Assembly (NCBI RefSeq): GCF_004103735.1
Contig: NZ_CP035281.1
Location: 1 to 64,000 of the forward strand
From: Aminipila luticellarii
GTDB taxonomy: Bacteria; Bacillota; Clostridia; Peptostreptococcales; Anaerovoracaceae
Reading direction: 5' to 3'
DNA: 64,000 bases
Both the position numbers and the translations under genes were made by a program. Every line of letters starts with the position of its first letter. The stretch's first letter is position 1. Of this stretch, positions 36,057 to 46,503 are shown in pieces. Below the pieces are notes generated by a model. It did no database searches and was not told the DNA's origin. It saw only the letters and a list, made by a program, of their open reading frames with translations.

Positions 36057-36491
36057 ATGAATAGTGTAGTTCTTATCGGAAGACTTACTAGAGACCCTGA
36101 AGTTAGATATACTCCTAGTACACAGATGGCTGTGGCTACTTTTTCGTTAGCAATCGACAGACCAACTGGTCAGGGAAAAGAAAAACAGACAGACTTCCCA
36201 AGGATAACCGTATTTGGAAAGCAGGCTGAGAATTGTGAGAGATTTCTTACAAAGGGCAGACTTGTGGGCGTTCAGGGAAGGATTCAAACAGGAAGCTACA
36301 AGAATAAGGAGGGTGTAACTGTTTACACCACAGATGTTGTGGCAAATAATGTGGAATTTCTGGAATGGGGAGACAGAGGCGGAGATGGAGCCAGAACGGG
36401 ATCATCAGCACCTACTGGTTTCCAGCAGATGGACGAACCGTCTATTCCGGAAGGCTTTTCATCACTGGATGATGACGATATTCCATTTTAA
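36057..36491 (+). CDS. ssb: Single-stranded DNA-binding protein
   Basis: SSB coats single-stranded DNA and recruits repair proteins. The 144-residue protein has an OB fold (MNSVVLIGRLTRDPEVRYTP; ITVFGKQAENCERFL), a glycine-rich linker and the acidic C-terminal tip DDDDIPF that binds partner proteins. It lies between rpsF and rpsR as in most Firmicutes. Confidence 0.97.
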   Translation: MNSVVLIGRLTRDPEVRYTPSTQMAVATFSLAIDRPTGQGKEKQTDFPRITVFGKQAENCERFLTKGRLVGVQGRIQTGSYKNKEGVTVYTTDVVANNVEFLEWGDRGGDGARTGSSAPTGFQQMDEPSIPEGFSSLDDDDIPF

Positions 36492-36521
36492 ACAGACCTT
36501 AATGAAAGGAGCGGAATCGCT

Positions 36522-36755
36522 ATGATGGATAAAAGACGCGGCGGCATGAGAAGAAAAAAAGTATGCCAGTTCTGTGCAGATAAAACAGAAGCAATAGACT
36601 ACAAGGACGTAGATAAGCTAAAGAAGTATGTTACCGAAAGAGGCAAGATCCTTCCAAAGAGAATCACAGGTACTTGTGCTATACATCAGAGAGAAGTGAC
36701 AAAAGCTATCAAGAGGGCAAGAATCGTTGCATTACTGCCTTACGTAGCAGACTAA
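36522..36755 (+). CDS. rpsR: 30S ribosomal protein S18
   Basis: S18 binds 16S rRNA with S6. The 77-residue protein has the conserved [26 protein letters not shown] block. It keeps two cysteines near the N-terminus (VCQFCADK), as in zinc-type S18. Two ATGs in a row (36522 and 36525) follow AAAGGAG. A terminator follows. Confidence 0.97.
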   Translation: MMDKRRGGMRRKKVCQFCADKTEAIDYKDVDKLKKYVTERGKILPKRITGTCAIHQREVTKAIKRARIVALLPYVAD

Positions 36756-36772
36756 TATATCATTGAAATAAA

Positions 36773-36803
36773 AACTGGGTTTTATAAAGCCCGGTTTTTT
36801 TTA
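36773..36803 (+). terminator. Rho-independent terminator after rpsR
   Basis: AACTGGGTT (36773-36781) pairs with AGCCCGGTT (36788-36796) with two G-U pairs, followed by a run of Ts. Confidence 0.8.
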
Positions 36804-36891
36804 TACAGCGGAGAAGCCGCTTTTTTGTAATGTTTGAAATATGAATTGCTTTATGATATAATGAACGGGTTAAAATAGTGGGGAGAAGTGG

Positions 36892-37635
36892 ATGTATATA
36901 TTAATTATTTTTTCGGTATTGGTTTTTTTACCATTACCCTTGATGGCTTCTGCAGCCAGAAAAACAAAGAATGGGTTTTACGCTGTATTTGAAAGCATTT
37001 TAGGCGTGGCCACGGCAATGATGCTGATGTTTATCATCGCCTCGGTTACAGGAAATCCGGTGGGACAGGCTATCTCCTCGGATTTGCAGTCCTTTTGCGA
37101 AGCTGCGGCTCAAAACGATCAATTTGTTACCATGCTGGGGATGGAAAATATTTCTATGAACGAAAGGATCAGTACACTCACCAAGGTATACACCTATGCA
37201 ATAAATGCTTTGCCGGCGACCATATTAGTCTGGTCTACTATTATTGCATATTTTGAATATATTATAATCAGCAAAATAAGCAGTAAATCAAAATACCCGT
37301 TTCCGGAATTGGCTAAGCTGAAAGACTTTACTATGCCGAAAAAAGCCTTATGGGGATGGATCCTAATTTATGTGATGACCTTCCTTGTTTCCGTTTTCGG
37401 GTTTAAGCACAGCGATGTGTTGCAAATAAACATACAGGTATTGTTCCAGTTTGCTTTTCAAATACAGGGAATCGCTGTAATATTTTATTTTTGTGACTTG
37501 AGGAAGTGGCCGAGAGCCGTTGCTGTTGTATTTTGCCTGCTTTTCTTTCCGACGGCCATCGGACAAATGCTGCTGTGCTTGATAGGATTCTTTGATTTAG
37601 GATTCGGATTGCGAAAAATAATAACCAGACGATAA
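36892..37635 (+). CDS. DUF2232 membrane protein, YybS-like
   Basis: This 247-residue protein has six or so membrane segments, including the first 20 residues, a pair near 40-60 and 105-125, and three near the C-terminus. In Bacillus the gene before gdpP-rplI-dnaC is yybS, a DUF2232 protein, and the order here is the same. Function is unknown. Sequence recognition alone would be weak; context carries the call. Confidence 0.75.
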   Translation: MYILIIFSVLVFLPLPLMASAARKTKNGFYAVFESILGVATAMMLMFIIASVTGNPVGQAISSDLQSFCEAAAQNDQFVTMLGMENISMNERISTLTKVYTYAINALPATILVWSTIIAYFEYIIISKISSKSKYPFPELAKLKDFTMPKKALWGWILIYVMTFLVSVFGFKHSDVLQINIQVLFQFAFQIQGIAVIFYFCDLRKWPRAVAVVFCLLFFPTAIGQMLLCLIGFFDLGFGLRKIITRR

Positions 37636-37683
37636 CGGCTAGAAATTTTTCAGTTAGAAGGATGTGTGAAGAGAGGAAATCAA

Positions 37684-39498
37684 ATGGAAGGAAAAAGCAA
37701 AGGAAAAGCTATTGCGGAGAAAAGAATAGAAAAATTGCTTTCTGCGTATGTACCGCTTCCCATGTGCATTGTAAATGTGCAGGGAAAGGTGACCAGAGCC
37801 AGCGATAAAATTGACGAAGTATTTAAGTATGATGGCATAAAAGGTGCGGATATCTTTGCACTTACCGGAATCAAACACGGAGAATTCTTTTCGGAGGGGA
37901 TCAATGAAAAGGCCTTGACCCTTTCCAGAAATGATAAGGTTTTTAAAATTCAGGTAGGCTATATAGGAAATGGCGATGAAAAACGAGCCATCGTTTATTT
38001 TTATGATATTACCAATTATGAAACGCTGAAAACTATGTACAATGATGAACATATCTGCATGGCGACTATCAACGTAGATAATTATGATGAGCTGACCTCC
38101 AGTACCTCCGAAGAAAAACGCCTGGCCCTGAGTACGGACATCGACAAGGCGGTGAGGCAGTGGGCTGCCAGAGGAAACGCTTTTATCATCAGATATAAAG
38201 AAAATATGTATTTCATGGTCTTTGAAAATACATATTTGGAAAAAATTGTTGAAAATAAATTTGCGATTTTGGACGATATTCGAGAAATTGAAACGGAAGC
38301 AGATTTTCCGGTAACCCTGAGCATTGGTATCGGAGCAGGAGGAAAACATCCGGCTCAGACCGATCAGTACGCTGCGGCGGCACTGGATCTGGCATTGGGG
38401 CGCGGCGGAGATCAGGCAGTTGTAAAAAAGGGTTCCAAGATTGAGTATTTCGGCGGAAAAATGCAGACAGTCGAAAAGGGCAACAAAGGAAAGTCAAGAA
38501 TTATCGCTCATGCGATAAAACAGCTGGTAGACCAATCCTCCAAGGTAATTATTATGGGGCACCGTAATCCGGATATGGATTCCTTCGGCTCCGCCCTTGG
38601 GATTTTTAGGATTGTTGCAAACAGGAATAAAGACGCTTATATCGTAATCAATAGCTATTTCGAGACGCTTGCAGAGATTTACAATCAGGCAAAAGACACA
38701 GAGGTCTACAATTTTATAAACAGTGAGAAAGCGATTTCCATGATGGATAAGGATACGCTTCTGATTGTTCTGGATACCCACAGGCCAAGTCTGACTGAGT
38801 GCAGGGAACTGCTGGAATTGACAGAGAAGATTGTGGTGATCGACCATCACCGAAAGGCAGAAGAATATATTGAAAATGCCACCCTGTACTATATGGAGCC
38901 GTATGCGTCTTCCACAGCAGAATTGGTGACGGAGATTCTCCAGTATTCAGGGGATAAGAAAAATATTGCCAAGCTGGAGGTGGAAGGACTTCTTGCGGGA
39001 ATATCCATGGACACCAATCGGTTCGCCGTGAAAACCGGAGTCCGAACCTTTGAGGCGGCCTCTTGGCTGAGACGTTCCGGTGCGGATACAACGGCTGTAA
39101 AACGATTTTTTCAGACCGATGCTGAAGCCTTTAAAATCAAGGCAAGATGTATCGCGGATGCTGAGATAAAGGACAATGGACTTGCTTACTCTGTAAGTCA
39201 TGGCCATCATCCGGACATTCAGGTCATCAACGCGCAGGCGGCGGATGAGTTGCTGTCCGTTAAAAATGTTCGAGCCAGCTTTGTTGCAGGCATAGATGAA
39301 AAGGGAACCACTGTAATCAGCGCAAGGTCTCTCGGAGCAATGAATATGCAGACGATCATGGAGAAACTGGGAGGCGGCGGGCATCTGACCACAGCCGGCG
39401 CCCAAGTGAGCTGCACACCTGAAGAAGCCTTGCAAAAAATACAGGAAATCGTAGATTCTTTGGAAGGCAAACCTGTAAAAAACAAGGAGGAAAAGTAA
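37684..39498 (+). CDS. gdpP: Cyclic-di-AMP phosphodiesterase, GdpP family, without membrane helices
   Basis: GdpP hydrolyses c-di-AMP to pApA. The 604-residue protein has a PAS-like domain (about 25-110), a degenerate GGDEF domain (about 125-265), then DHH ([27 protein letters not shown]) and DHHA1 ([12 protein letters not shown]) domains with all metal ligands. Usual GdpP has two N-terminal membrane helices, which are missing here: the protein begins [20 protein letters not shown] chose ATG 37684 with AGAGAGG upstream over GTG 37666; neither start adds a helix. Confidence 0.92.
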   Translation: MEGKSKGKAIAEKRIEKLLSAYVPLPMCIVNVQGKVTRASDKIDEVFKYDGIKGADIFALTGIKHGEFFSEGINEKALTLSRNDKVFKIQVGYIGNGDEKRAIVYFYDITNYETLKTMYNDEHICMATINVDNYDELTSSTSEEKRLALSTDIDKAVRQWAARGNAFIIRYKENMYFMVFENTYLEKIVENKFAILDDIREIETEADFPVTLSIGIGAGGKHPAQTDQYAAAALDLALGRGGDQAVVKKGSKIEYFGGKMQTVEKGNKGKSRIIAHAIKQLVDQSSKVIIMGHRNPDMDSFGSALGIFRIVANRNKDAYIVINSYFETLAEIYNQAKDTEVYNFINSEKAISMMDKDTLLIVLDTHRPSLTECRELLELTEKIVVIDHHRKAEEYIENATLYYMEPYASSTAELVTEILQYSGDKKNIAKLEVEGLLAGISMDTNRFAVKTGVRTFEAASWLRRSGADTTAVKRFFQTDAEAFKIKARCIADAEIKDNGLAYSVSHGHHPDIQVINAQAADELLSVKNVRASFVAGIDEKGTTVISARSLGAMNMQTIMEKLGGGGHLTTAGAQVSCTPEEALQKIQEIVDSLEGKPVKNKEEK

Positions 39499-39499
39499 G

Positions 39500-39943
39500 A
39501 TGATTGTTATATTATTAAAAGATGTAAAAGGTTCCGGAAAAGCCGGAGAGGTCGTAAAGGTAAGCGACGGCTATGCAAGAAATATGCTGATACCTAAAGG
39601 TCTGGCCAAAGAGGCTACCGATGGAAATGTCAGAAATTTGGAGAAACAAAAGGCTATTTTGGCAGAAAAGAAAGCAGAAGAAAAGGCGGCGGCACAAAAG
39701 CTGGCCGATAAGCTGAAAGAGGTAACCGTGTCGATTGTGACGAAGGGCGGAGAAGGCGGACGGCTGTTTGGCTCCATCACCTCCAAGGACATATCGGAAG
39801 CATTAAATAAGCAGCATAAAATTGATATTGATAAGAAAAAATTTGTTCTTGAAAGCCCTATAAAAACGACGGGAGCATTCTCAGTGGAAGTAAAGCTTTA
39901 TCCCGAAGTGACAGGGACTATAAAAGTAAATGTTTCAGTTTAG
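39500..39943 (+). CDS. rplI: 50S ribosomal protein L9
   Basis: L9 binds 23S rRNA near the L1 stalk. The 147-residue protein has the N-terminal domain [28 protein letters not shown], a long central helix and a C-terminal domain with [19 protein letters not shown] precedes the ATG, and gdpP ends 1 base earlier. Confidence 0.98.
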   Translation: MIVILLKDVKGSGKAGEVVKVSDGYARNMLIPKGLAKEATDGNVRNLEKQKAILAEKKAEEKAAAQKLADKLKEVTVSIVTKGGEGGRLFGSITSKDISEALNKQHKIDIDKKKFVLESPIKTTGAFSVEVKLYPEVTGTIKVNVSV

Positions 39944-39952
39944 GTGATTTAG

Positions 39953-41275
39953 ATGACAGATAGAATACCTCCTCATAATGATGATGCAGAAAAATCCGTA
40001 TTGGGCGCGGCCATGCTGGATAAGGATGCTCTTTTTGATGTCATCGAAGCAGTAAAAGCAGAGGATTTTTATAGTGAAATACACAAGGAAATATTTCAGG
40101 CAATCGTTGAATTGTGCAGGAAAAATGAACCGGTAGATGCCCTTACTGTAGCGGAGGAACTGAAAAGAAGGAAAGCCCTTGAAATGGTGGGCGGACGTGC
40201 CTACGTTCTCTCTTTGGCAAGCGGTGTTCCTTCCACAGCCAATGCGGTGCAGTATGCAAAAATTGTTGCGGAAAAAGCAGTTTTGAGAAATCTTATAAAG
40301 GCTGCCAGCGATATTGTGGAAGAAAGCTATCAGGAAAAGAGCGAATCAGAGGCGGTTCTGGATCATGCTGAACGGGGCATTTTTGAAATCGCACAAAAAA
40401 GACAAAATAAGGATTATGCAGCATTGCAGGATGTCCTGCTGTCCAATATGGAAATGATAGATGAAATTTCCAAAATGGAAGGCAATGTGACCGGGATTCC
40501 CACGGGGTTTATGGATCTGGATGCCAAAACCGCAGGGTTTCAACGGTCAAATTTAATCATTCTCGCGGCACGGCCGGCTATGGGAAAAACTGCTTTTGCC
40601 TTAAATGTGGCACTTCAAGCGGCGATAAAAGGCAATGCCACCGTTTTGATCTTCAGCTTAGAGATGGCGAAGGAAGAACTGGGACAGCGGCTTTTATCCA
40701 TGGAATCCCGCATAGAAATGCAGAAGCTTAAGACCGGTCAGTTGGAACGCAAGGATTGGGAGGATATTAACCTGGGATTGGATGCTCTGTCGAGAGCAAA
40801 TATTTTTATAGACGATACCCCCGGTATTTCCATTATGGAAATGAAAAATAAGTGCAGAAGATTGAAGGCTGAAAAAGGTCTGGATATGATCGTGGTCGAT
40901 TATCTTCAATTAATGAACTATGAGGGGAGAAACGAAAGCAGACAACAGGAAATTTCCGCTCTTTCAAGATATTTGAAGCTTCTTGCAAGAGAAATGGATT
41001 GCCCTGTTATTTTGCTTTCTCAGCTTTCCCGTGCTCCGGAACAGAGAACAGATCACAGGCCGATACTTTCTGACCTTAGAGAATCCGGTTCTATTGAGCA
41101 GGATGCGGATATCGTTCTTTTCTTATACCGGGATGATTATTACAATCCGGAAACGGACAAGCCGGGAGTCTGCGAAGTCATTATTGCAAAGCAGAGAAGC
41201 GGACCTACGGGAACAGTGGAACTGACGTGGCTTGGAAAATACACAAGATTTGTGGATAAGAGCAATATCAGATAA
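39953..41275 (+). CDS. dnaB: Replicative DNA helicase DnaB
   Basis: DnaB is the hexameric helicase that unwinds DNA ahead of the replisome. The 440-residue protein has the N-terminal primase-interaction domain (IPPHNDDAEKSVLGAAMLDKD) and the RecA-like domain with Walker A ARPAMGKTAF, Walker B VVDYLQLM and the DLRESGSIEQDADIV motif. The order rplI-dnaB is conserved. This is dnaC in Bacillus naming. Confidence 0.97.
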   Translation: MTDRIPPHNDDAEKSVLGAAMLDKDALFDVIEAVKAEDFYSEIHKEIFQAIVELCRKNEPVDALTVAEELKRRKALEMVGGRAYVLSLASGVPSTANAVQYAKIVAEKAVLRNLIKAASDIVEESYQEKSESEAVLDHAERGIFEIAQKRQNKDYAALQDVLLSNMEMIDEISKMEGNVTGIPTGFMDLDAKTAGFQRSNLIILAARPAMGKTAFALNVALQAAIKGNATVLIFSLEMAKEELGQRLLSMESRIEMQKLKTGQLERKDWEDINLGLDALSRANIFIDDTPGISIMEMKNKCRRLKAEKGLDMIVVDYLQLMNYEGRNESRQQEISALSRYLKLLAREMDCPVILLSQLSRAPEQRTDHRPILSDLRESGSIEQDADIVLFLYRDDYYNPETDKPGVCEVIIAKQRSGPTGTVELTWLGKYTRFVDKSNIR

Positions 41276-41300
41276 GGAACAGTGAAATGGGAAAGGTAAC

Positions 41301-42608
41301 ATGAGGGATAATTTTATTAAAAAGAAAGCCAGTGAACTCTACCTTTTGGATACCAATGTGGAAAATGTCTTTATAAGCGAATATATGGCGGGGGCTCCCT
41401 CCGATTATGTAAAGGTGTATCTTTTTGCACTGATGTATGCGGGAGCAGGGCATTATATGGACAATGAAACCATAGCGAAACAGCTTGCTATGGCAGATGA
41501 AGATATATTGAAGGCTTGGTCGTATTGGGAAGCTCTCGGCGTGATTGAAAAACATTTTGACGATCCGAAGGACAGGTTTCATTATGGCGTGGAATTTATA
41601 AATTTAAAAGAGCTTTTATATGGAAAGCAGACGAAAAAAAGCAAAGAAAAAAAATCCGGTAAGGATATAAACAATAAATTGATCGATGTGGACATAAAAG
41701 AAATGTATCATTCCATTGAAAAGATAACGGGGAGGCTTCTGGGAGGCAAAGAACCCATGGCTATTCTTTCCTGGATCGAGGATTTTGGTGCAGAGCCGGA
41801 GATGATTGTGTATGCGTATTCCTACTGCAAAAATATGCGAAAAAGGGATTCGGCCAATTATGTGGGAACGGTTGTCAAGGAATGGGCTCAAAAAAATCTT
41901 CGGACAAAGGAAGAAATAGAAGCACATCTTCAGGAAATTGATAACAGGCATTATCTGTATAAGCGTGTCATGAAGGCACTTGGATTTAACAGAAATGCTA
42001 CAGAGCAGGAAAAGCACCTGATGGACTCCTGGTTTGGAGAGATGGAATATACGCTGGAAAAGGTTTTGGAAGCCTGCAGCAAAACCAGCGGAATTTCAAA
42101 TCCAAATATTAATTATGTACATAAGATTCTTAAAAACTGGCGTGAGGAAAGCGGACACGGCTCGTCAGGCGGAAATTCTTCCGAAAAAGCGGGCGGAAGC
42201 AAGTCTGTCAACACAGGCACGGTGCTCAGATATTATGATATGATCCGGGAAAAAGAGGAAGCCGAGGCTGCGGAAAGACGGCAGCAGGTGTATAAGATGC
42301 TCCCTGAGATAAAACAAATAGACGAGGAAGTAAGAGAGCTAGGGATGAAGCTTTCAAGAATCATGGTTTCAGGAGCGGATAATGCCAAGGAACAGCTTGA
42401 AAGGTTTCGGGTTAAGATTGATGCTTTAGGCGAAGAGAAAGCCTTTAAGCTTACTGAAAATAACTTTTCGGTGGATTACATGGAAGTTCGATATAAATGT
42501 GAACAATGTAAGGACACGGGAACGAATGATATGGGGGAACGTTGCAGCTGTTTTAATGAGCGGCTTAGCGAAGCAGAAATATGGCAAAATTCTTCGAAGA
42601 AGATGTAA
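41301..42608 (+). CDS. DnaD-domain protein with C-terminal helicase-loader-type zinc motif
   Basis: This 435-residue protein has a DnaD/DnaB-II type domain in two parts (for example about 125-215 with EKITGRLLGGKEPMAILSWI) and a charged coiled region. The C-terminal motif YKCEQCKDTGTNDMGERCSCF carries four cysteines. That motif is typical of the N-terminus of DnaC/DnaI helicase loaders, yet the loader's ATPase domain does not follow. The protein ends 15 residues later and the next gene overlaps it. A primosome role beside dnaB is likely; which protein supplies loader ATPase activity is unclear. Confidence 0.82.
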   Translation: MRDNFIKKKASELYLLDTNVENVFISEYMAGAPSDYVKVYLFALMYAGAGHYMDNETIAKQLAMADEDILKAWSYWEALGVIEKHFDDPKDRFHYGVEFINLKELLYGKQTKKSKEKKSGKDINNKLIDVDIKEMYHSIEKITGRLLGGKEPMAILSWIEDFGAEPEMIVYAYSYCKNMRKRDSANYVGTVVKEWAQKNLRTKEEIEAHLQEIDNRHYLYKRVMKALGFNRNATEQEKHLMDSWFGEMEYTLEKVLEACSKTSGISNPNINYVHKILKNWREESGHGSSGGNSSEKAGGSKSVNTGTVLRYYDMIREKEEAEAAERRQQVYKMLPEIKQIDEEVRELGMKLSRIMVSGADNAKEQLERFRVKIDALGEEKAFKLTENNFSVDYMEVRYKCEQCKDTGTNDMGERCSCFNERLSEAEIWQNSSKKM

Positions 42609-44470
42609 AAGAATCGCAGAAAAAGAAAAGTTCAAAGGCGGTACAGGCCGCAGAAAAACTGCAGAGCGGACAAGTTAAAACGACGAAAGAAAAGCTTGAG
42701 ACAAGAAGAACGACATTTCTAGATAAAATAGCAGACTGGATCGCTTATGCAGAACACGGCACAGGCAGATTTTTCATAGCATTTGGTGAGGCAATAAGAC
42801 ACTTGTTTTATTGCATGGAATGTGAAATTGTGGATTCTGCCCGGTCTGTAGAGGAAGGTATCTATGCGGCGCAAAGGACTTTAAAAAATAAAATAAATGA
42901 TTATTACAGTGAAAATCCAGATAAAGGGCAGAAAAGACACCGACAGAAGCGTAAACGGATGAGACAGTTCATTCAGACGAAGCATAGTCTGGCTGAAAAA
43001 GAAAAAACGGCTTCCGCTAAAATGGTTCGTCTGATCAACCATATGGATCGAAAGAATGAGCAGCTGGCCAATAAGACCACAGGGTTGGTAAAGAAGGGAA
43101 ACCGGAGGTTCAATCTTGCCAGAGAGTGGGCCGAAATCAATAAGCGCAAGCTTTTGACCCATTTTAGTATGGTTGTAATAATTGCCATTTGCGGTGTGGC
43201 GGTGTTTAATCACTATACCGCATATGAATATTCCTATAATGGCAGGACTCTTGGGGTTGTAAAAAAGCAGGAGGATGTGCTGAAGATCGTCGATATCGTA
43301 AGCGAGCAGCTTTCCAAGGAGCACAATGCAGAAATTTCCATTGATAAAGATCAGGACATTGCATTTAAGCGAATTATTACTGCGGATAAACAGATCGACG
43401 ACACAGAGGAAGTCCTGAAAAGGCTGACCTACATGAGAAATATGAATGCAAAGGCCTATGGAATTTATGTGGATGATATAAGGGTCGCCATTGTAGACAG
43501 TGAAAAGACTGCTAAGGATATATTAAAGACCATACAGTCTGATTATCTTACTACAGCAGGAGAGGTAGAATATGAGCATGTCGGATTTAAACAAAAAATT
43601 CGGATTAAGCAAATTGATACAAAATTAGGACGAATTCAAAATATAGATGCCGTCATGCAGAAGTTGTTGACCGGTGCGGTATCCCAGCAGGTGCACACGG
43701 TTGTACCGGGCGACACCCTGTCCGGCATAGCGGGGATGTACGATATGTCCACAAGCGAACTGAGGGAAGCGAATCCGACTATAAATCCGGAAAAGCTGAG
43801 CATTGGTCAGCAGATTATTCTGACAAAACCGGCGCCGATGGTCACAGTTCGCACGGTAGAAGTGGCAACGTATCCGGAGGCGATTCCGTATGAGACGGAA
43901 TATAAGGATACGGATACTCTTTATAAAGGAGAAACCAGTACGGAGGTTTCCGGCGTAGAGGGAACCCGTTCCGTTACCGCGCGAATTACCAGAGAAAACG
44001 GTACGCAGATAGCAGCTGTGGTCTTATCCTCTGAAACGCTTTCAAATCCGACCACAGAAGTGGTATTAAGAGGAACGAAGGTACGGCCGGCGACAGTGGG
44101 GACAGGAAACTTGAGATATCCTGTATCTAATTTCCGGTTAAGTTCAAAATTCGGACCGAGATGGGGCAGAATGCATTATGGTCTGGATTTAGCCTGCCCG
44201 GTAGGAACCAAAGTCAATGCGTCGGATGGCGGTACGGTAATTTTTTCAGGCTATAGCGGCTCTTATGGCTATGTAGTCAAGATAAACCACGGAAACGGTA
44301 TGGTCACGCTATACGCTCATTGCAGCAAGCTTCTGGTAAAAAAAGGAGATAAGGTATATCAGGGACAGCAAATTGCACTTTCAGGAAATACCGGAAGAAG
44401 TACCGGTCCGCATTGCCATTTCCAGGTGGAAATAAACGGCGTACCGAAGAATCCGCTGAATTATTTGTAG
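42581..44470 (+). CDS. M23 metallopeptidase with LysM and G5 domains
   Basis: This 629-residue cell-wall hydrolase has a basic cytosolic region (about 1-190), one membrane helix (about 193-212; FSMVVIIAICGVAVFN) and an extracellular part. The latter holds a LysM domain (VHTVVPGDTLSGIAGMYDMS), a G5 domain (about 420-500) and an M23 endopeptidase domain with HYGLDLA and GPHCHFQVE zinc motifs. It probably cuts peptidoglycan cross-links. The long cytosolic N-terminus is unusual. The start overlaps the previous gene by 28 bases. Confidence 0.92.
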   Translation: MAKFFEEDVKESQKKKSSKAVQAAEKLQSGQVKTTKEKLETRRTTFLDKIADWIAYAEHGTGRFFIAFGEAIRHLFYCMECEIVDSARSVEEGIYAAQRTLKNKINDYYSENPDKGQKRHRQKRKRMRQFIQTKHSLAEKEKTASAKMVRLINHMDRKNEQLANKTTGLVKKGNRRFNLAREWAEINKRKLLTHFSMVVIIAICGVAVFNHYTAYEYSYNGRTLGVVKKQEDVLKIVDIVSEQLSKEHNAEISIDKDQDIAFKRIITADKQIDDTEEVLKRLTYMRNMNAKAYGIYVDDIRVAIVDSEKTAKDILKTIQSDYLTTAGEVEYEHVGFKQKIRIKQIDTKLGRIQNIDAVMQKLLTGAVSQQVHTVVPGDTLSGIAGMYDMSTSELREANPTINPEKLSIGQQIILTKPAPMVTVRTVEVATYPEAIPYETEYKDTDTLYKGETSTEVSGVEGTRSVTARITRENGTQIAAVVLSSETLSNPTTEVVLRGTKVRPATVGTGNLRYPVSNFRLSSKFGPRWGRMHYGLDLACPVGTKVNASDGGTVIFSGYSGSYGYVVKINHGNGMVTLYAHCSKLLVKKGDKVYQGQQIALSGNTGRSTGPHCHFQVEINGVPKNPLNYL

Positions 44471-44484
44471 GAGGCAAGCACAGG

Positions 44485-45111
44485 ATGGGGAAAAAGGAAG
44501 TCATTGTCATTGGTATTGCCGGTGGTACGGGAAGCGGAAAAAGTACGTTGATCAATAAAATAAAAGAAGAATTTAATGATGACATTACAGTAATTTCACA
44601 CGACAGCTACTATAAAAAGAACAGCAATATGCCCTTTGAAGAGCGGTCTGCTCTCAATTATGATCACCCGGAAGCCTTTGATACGGATTTAATGATCGAA
44701 CATATTAAAATGTTAAAGGCTTGGAGAGAGGTTTGGTGTCCCGTATATGATTTTACGGTTTATGACCGATTGGATGAAAAGATTCTGTTAAAGCCTACAA
44801 AGGTTGTAGTTGCAGAGGGAATTTTGATCTTTGAAAATAAAGAATTGTTGAATTTATTGGATATCAAGGTTTTTGTGGATACGGATGCGGATGTGAGAAT
44901 CATCCGCCGTATCCTGCGGGATGTTAAAGAGCGCGGCAGAAGCCTGGAATCGGTTATTACACAATATCTCACCACGGTAAAACCCATGCATGAACAGTTC
45001 GTGGAACCAAGTAAGAGATATGCGGATATTATCATACCGGAGGGCGGATTCAATACGGTGGCATTACAGATGCTGAACCAGAGGATACATGCCTTGCTGA
45101 ACGAGCAGTAA
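44485..45111 (+). CDS. udk: Uridine kinase
   Basis: Udk phosphorylates uridine and cytidine in pyrimidine salvage. The 208-residue protein has Walker A GIAGGTGSGKST, the SHDSYYK motif and the YDHPEAFDTDLM segment of the family. I chose ATG 44485 with AGGAGG 10 bases upstream; the frame is open further upstream inside the peptidase gene. Confidence 0.95.
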   Translation: MGKKEVIVIGIAGGTGSGKSTLINKIKEEFNDDITVISHDSYYKKNSNMPFEERSALNYDHPEAFDTDLMIEHIKMLKAWREVWCPVYDFTVYDRLDEKILLKPTKVVVAEGILIFENKELLNLLDIKVFVDTDADVRIIRRILRDVKERGRSLESVITQYLTTVKPMHEQFVEPSKRYADIIIPEGGFNTVALQMLNQRIHALLNEQ

Positions 45112-45287
45112 AAGATAAAAAGATAAGTGTGAACCTGCTAAAGTTATTGACAAATAATGTTTAATAGAATAAGTTAAAGGTATATAATAATTATCAAGAT
45201 ATTGGAAAAAGTAACTATTGAAGATGGATGGTAGCAATATGCTAAGAGTCAAATAGTACTTGCAGGAGAAGTAAGGAGGGTTAAAAA

Positions 45288-45896
45288 TTGGATAATAGTG
45301 CACTATTCAAAATCGGCTATGGCCTTTATGTTTTAACAGCAAAGGACGGCAGCAAAGACAACGGCTGTATTGTAAATACAGTAATGCAGGTTACCGATTC
45401 ACCGCTTGTTATTGCTCTGGGTGTAAATAAACGAAATTATACTCATGATATGATTATGAAAACGAAAGAATTCAATGTATCCGTGTTGGATGTAAACTCC
45501 AAATTTTCGATTTTCCAGAATTTTGGATTCCAGTCGGGAAGAGATGCGGACAAGTTTGCAGATTTTAAGGCTGTAAAGAGATCAGAGAATGGTCTTTTAT
45601 ATGTTACAGAAAATACAAATGCGTATATTTCAGGAAAGGTCTTAGAAGCCATTGACTTCGGAACCCATACATTATTTAAGGCAGAAGTTTCAAATGCTGA
45701 GAGCCTCTCAAATCAAGATACACTCACATACAGCGATTATCACAAGCACGTAAAGCCAGCACCGAAACCGGCAGAGAAATCCGGCTGGAGATGTAAGATC
45801 TGTGGATATGTATATGAGGGTGATCCGTTGCCGGCTGATTACATCTGCCCGATTTGTAAGCATGGGGCAGCTGATTTTGAAAGAATAACAGTTTAA
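45288..45896 (+). CDS. High-molecular-weight rubredoxin (flavin reductase-rubredoxin fusion)
   Basis: This 202-residue protein joins an N-terminal flavin reductase-like (flavoredoxin) domain (about 1-150) to a C-terminal rubredoxin with [10 protein letters not shown] and CPICKHG iron ligands. Such proteins move electrons from NAD(P)H to oxygen- or NO-reducing proteins and rubrerythrin in anaerobes. The start is TTG 45288, supported by AAGGAGGG 8 bases upstream. Rubrerythrin follows 18 bases later, so the two form an oxidative-stress operon. A TTGACA at 45147 is a possible -35 with a weak -10. Confidence 0.92.
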   Translation: MDNSALFKIGYGLYVLTAKDGSKDNGCIVNTVMQVTDSPLVIALGVNKRNYTHDMIMKTKEFNVSVLDVNSKFSIFQNFGFQSGRDADKFADFKAVKRSENGLLYVTENTNAYISGKVLEAIDFGTHTLFKAEVSNAESLSNQDTLTYSDYHKHVKPAPKPAEKSGWRCKICGYVYEGDPLPADYICPICKHGAADFERITV

Positions 45897-45913
45897 GAAA
45901 AGGAGAGAGAAGA

Positions 45914-46447
45914 ATGGAACTTAAGGGAAGTAAGACAGAAAAAAATTTAAGGACAGCTTTTTCAGGAGAGTCCGAAGCAAGAAATAAATATACTTATTTT
46001 GCTTCAGCAGCAAAGAAGGAAGGCTACGAACAGATTGCAGCAATCTTTCAGCGTACGGCAGACAACGAGAAAGAGCATGCAAAGCTTTGGTTCAAGGCTC
46101 TTAGCGGATTAGGGGATACAAAGGCAAACCTTCTGTCAGCAGCAGAGGGGGAAAATTATGAATGGACAGATATGTATAAAGGCTTTGCCGAAGATGCGGA
46201 AGCAGAGGGCTTTACAGCATTAGCTGCACAGTTCCGAGCAGTTGCTGAGGTAGAAAAGCATCATGAAGAAAGATATAGAGCGTTGTTAAATAACGTAGAA
46301 AATGACTGCGTTTTCGTAAAGAAAGAAGAAAACGTTTGGGAATGCCGAAACTGCGGGCATCTTTATTATGGAAAAGAAGCTCCGAAGGTATGTCCTGTAT
46401 GTGCTCACCCACAGAGCTATTTCGAAGTAAGAAAAGTGAACTATTAA
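45914..46447 (+). CDS. rbr: Rubrerythrin
   Basis: Rubrerythrin reduces hydrogen peroxide in anaerobes. The 177-residue protein has a ferritin-like diiron domain ([37 protein letters not shown]) and a C-terminal rubredoxin domain ([17 protein letters not shown]). The upstream gene is its likely electron donor. Confidence 0.96.
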   Translation: MELKGSKTEKNLRTAFSGESEARNKYTYFASAAKKEGYEQIAAIFQRTADNEKEHAKLWFKALSGLGDTKANLLSAAEGENYEWTDMYKGFAEDAEAEGFTALAAQFRAVAEVEKHHEERYRALLNNVENDCVFVKKEENVWECRNCGHLYYGKEAPKVCPVCAHPQSYFEVRKVNY

Positions 46448-46470
46448 CTTTTAAAATAAAAAGATAAACA

Positions 46471-46501
46471 AAAAAGCCTGAGACATTGCTCAGGCTTTTT
46501 T
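46471..46501. terminator. Bidirectional terminator between rbr and the subtilase gene
   Basis: AAAAAGCCTGAG (46471-46482) pairs exactly with CTCAGGCTTTTT (46489-46500) around a six-base loop, with A- and T-runs on either side. It lies between converging genes. Confidence 0.9.
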
Positions 46502-46503
46502 GT

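Noticed and set aside
45147-45175. Strong promoter for the rubredoxin-rubrerythrin operon
   Set aside because: TTGACA is perfect but the -10 at 17 bases (TAAGTT) is poor, so it is only mentioned in the gene entry.
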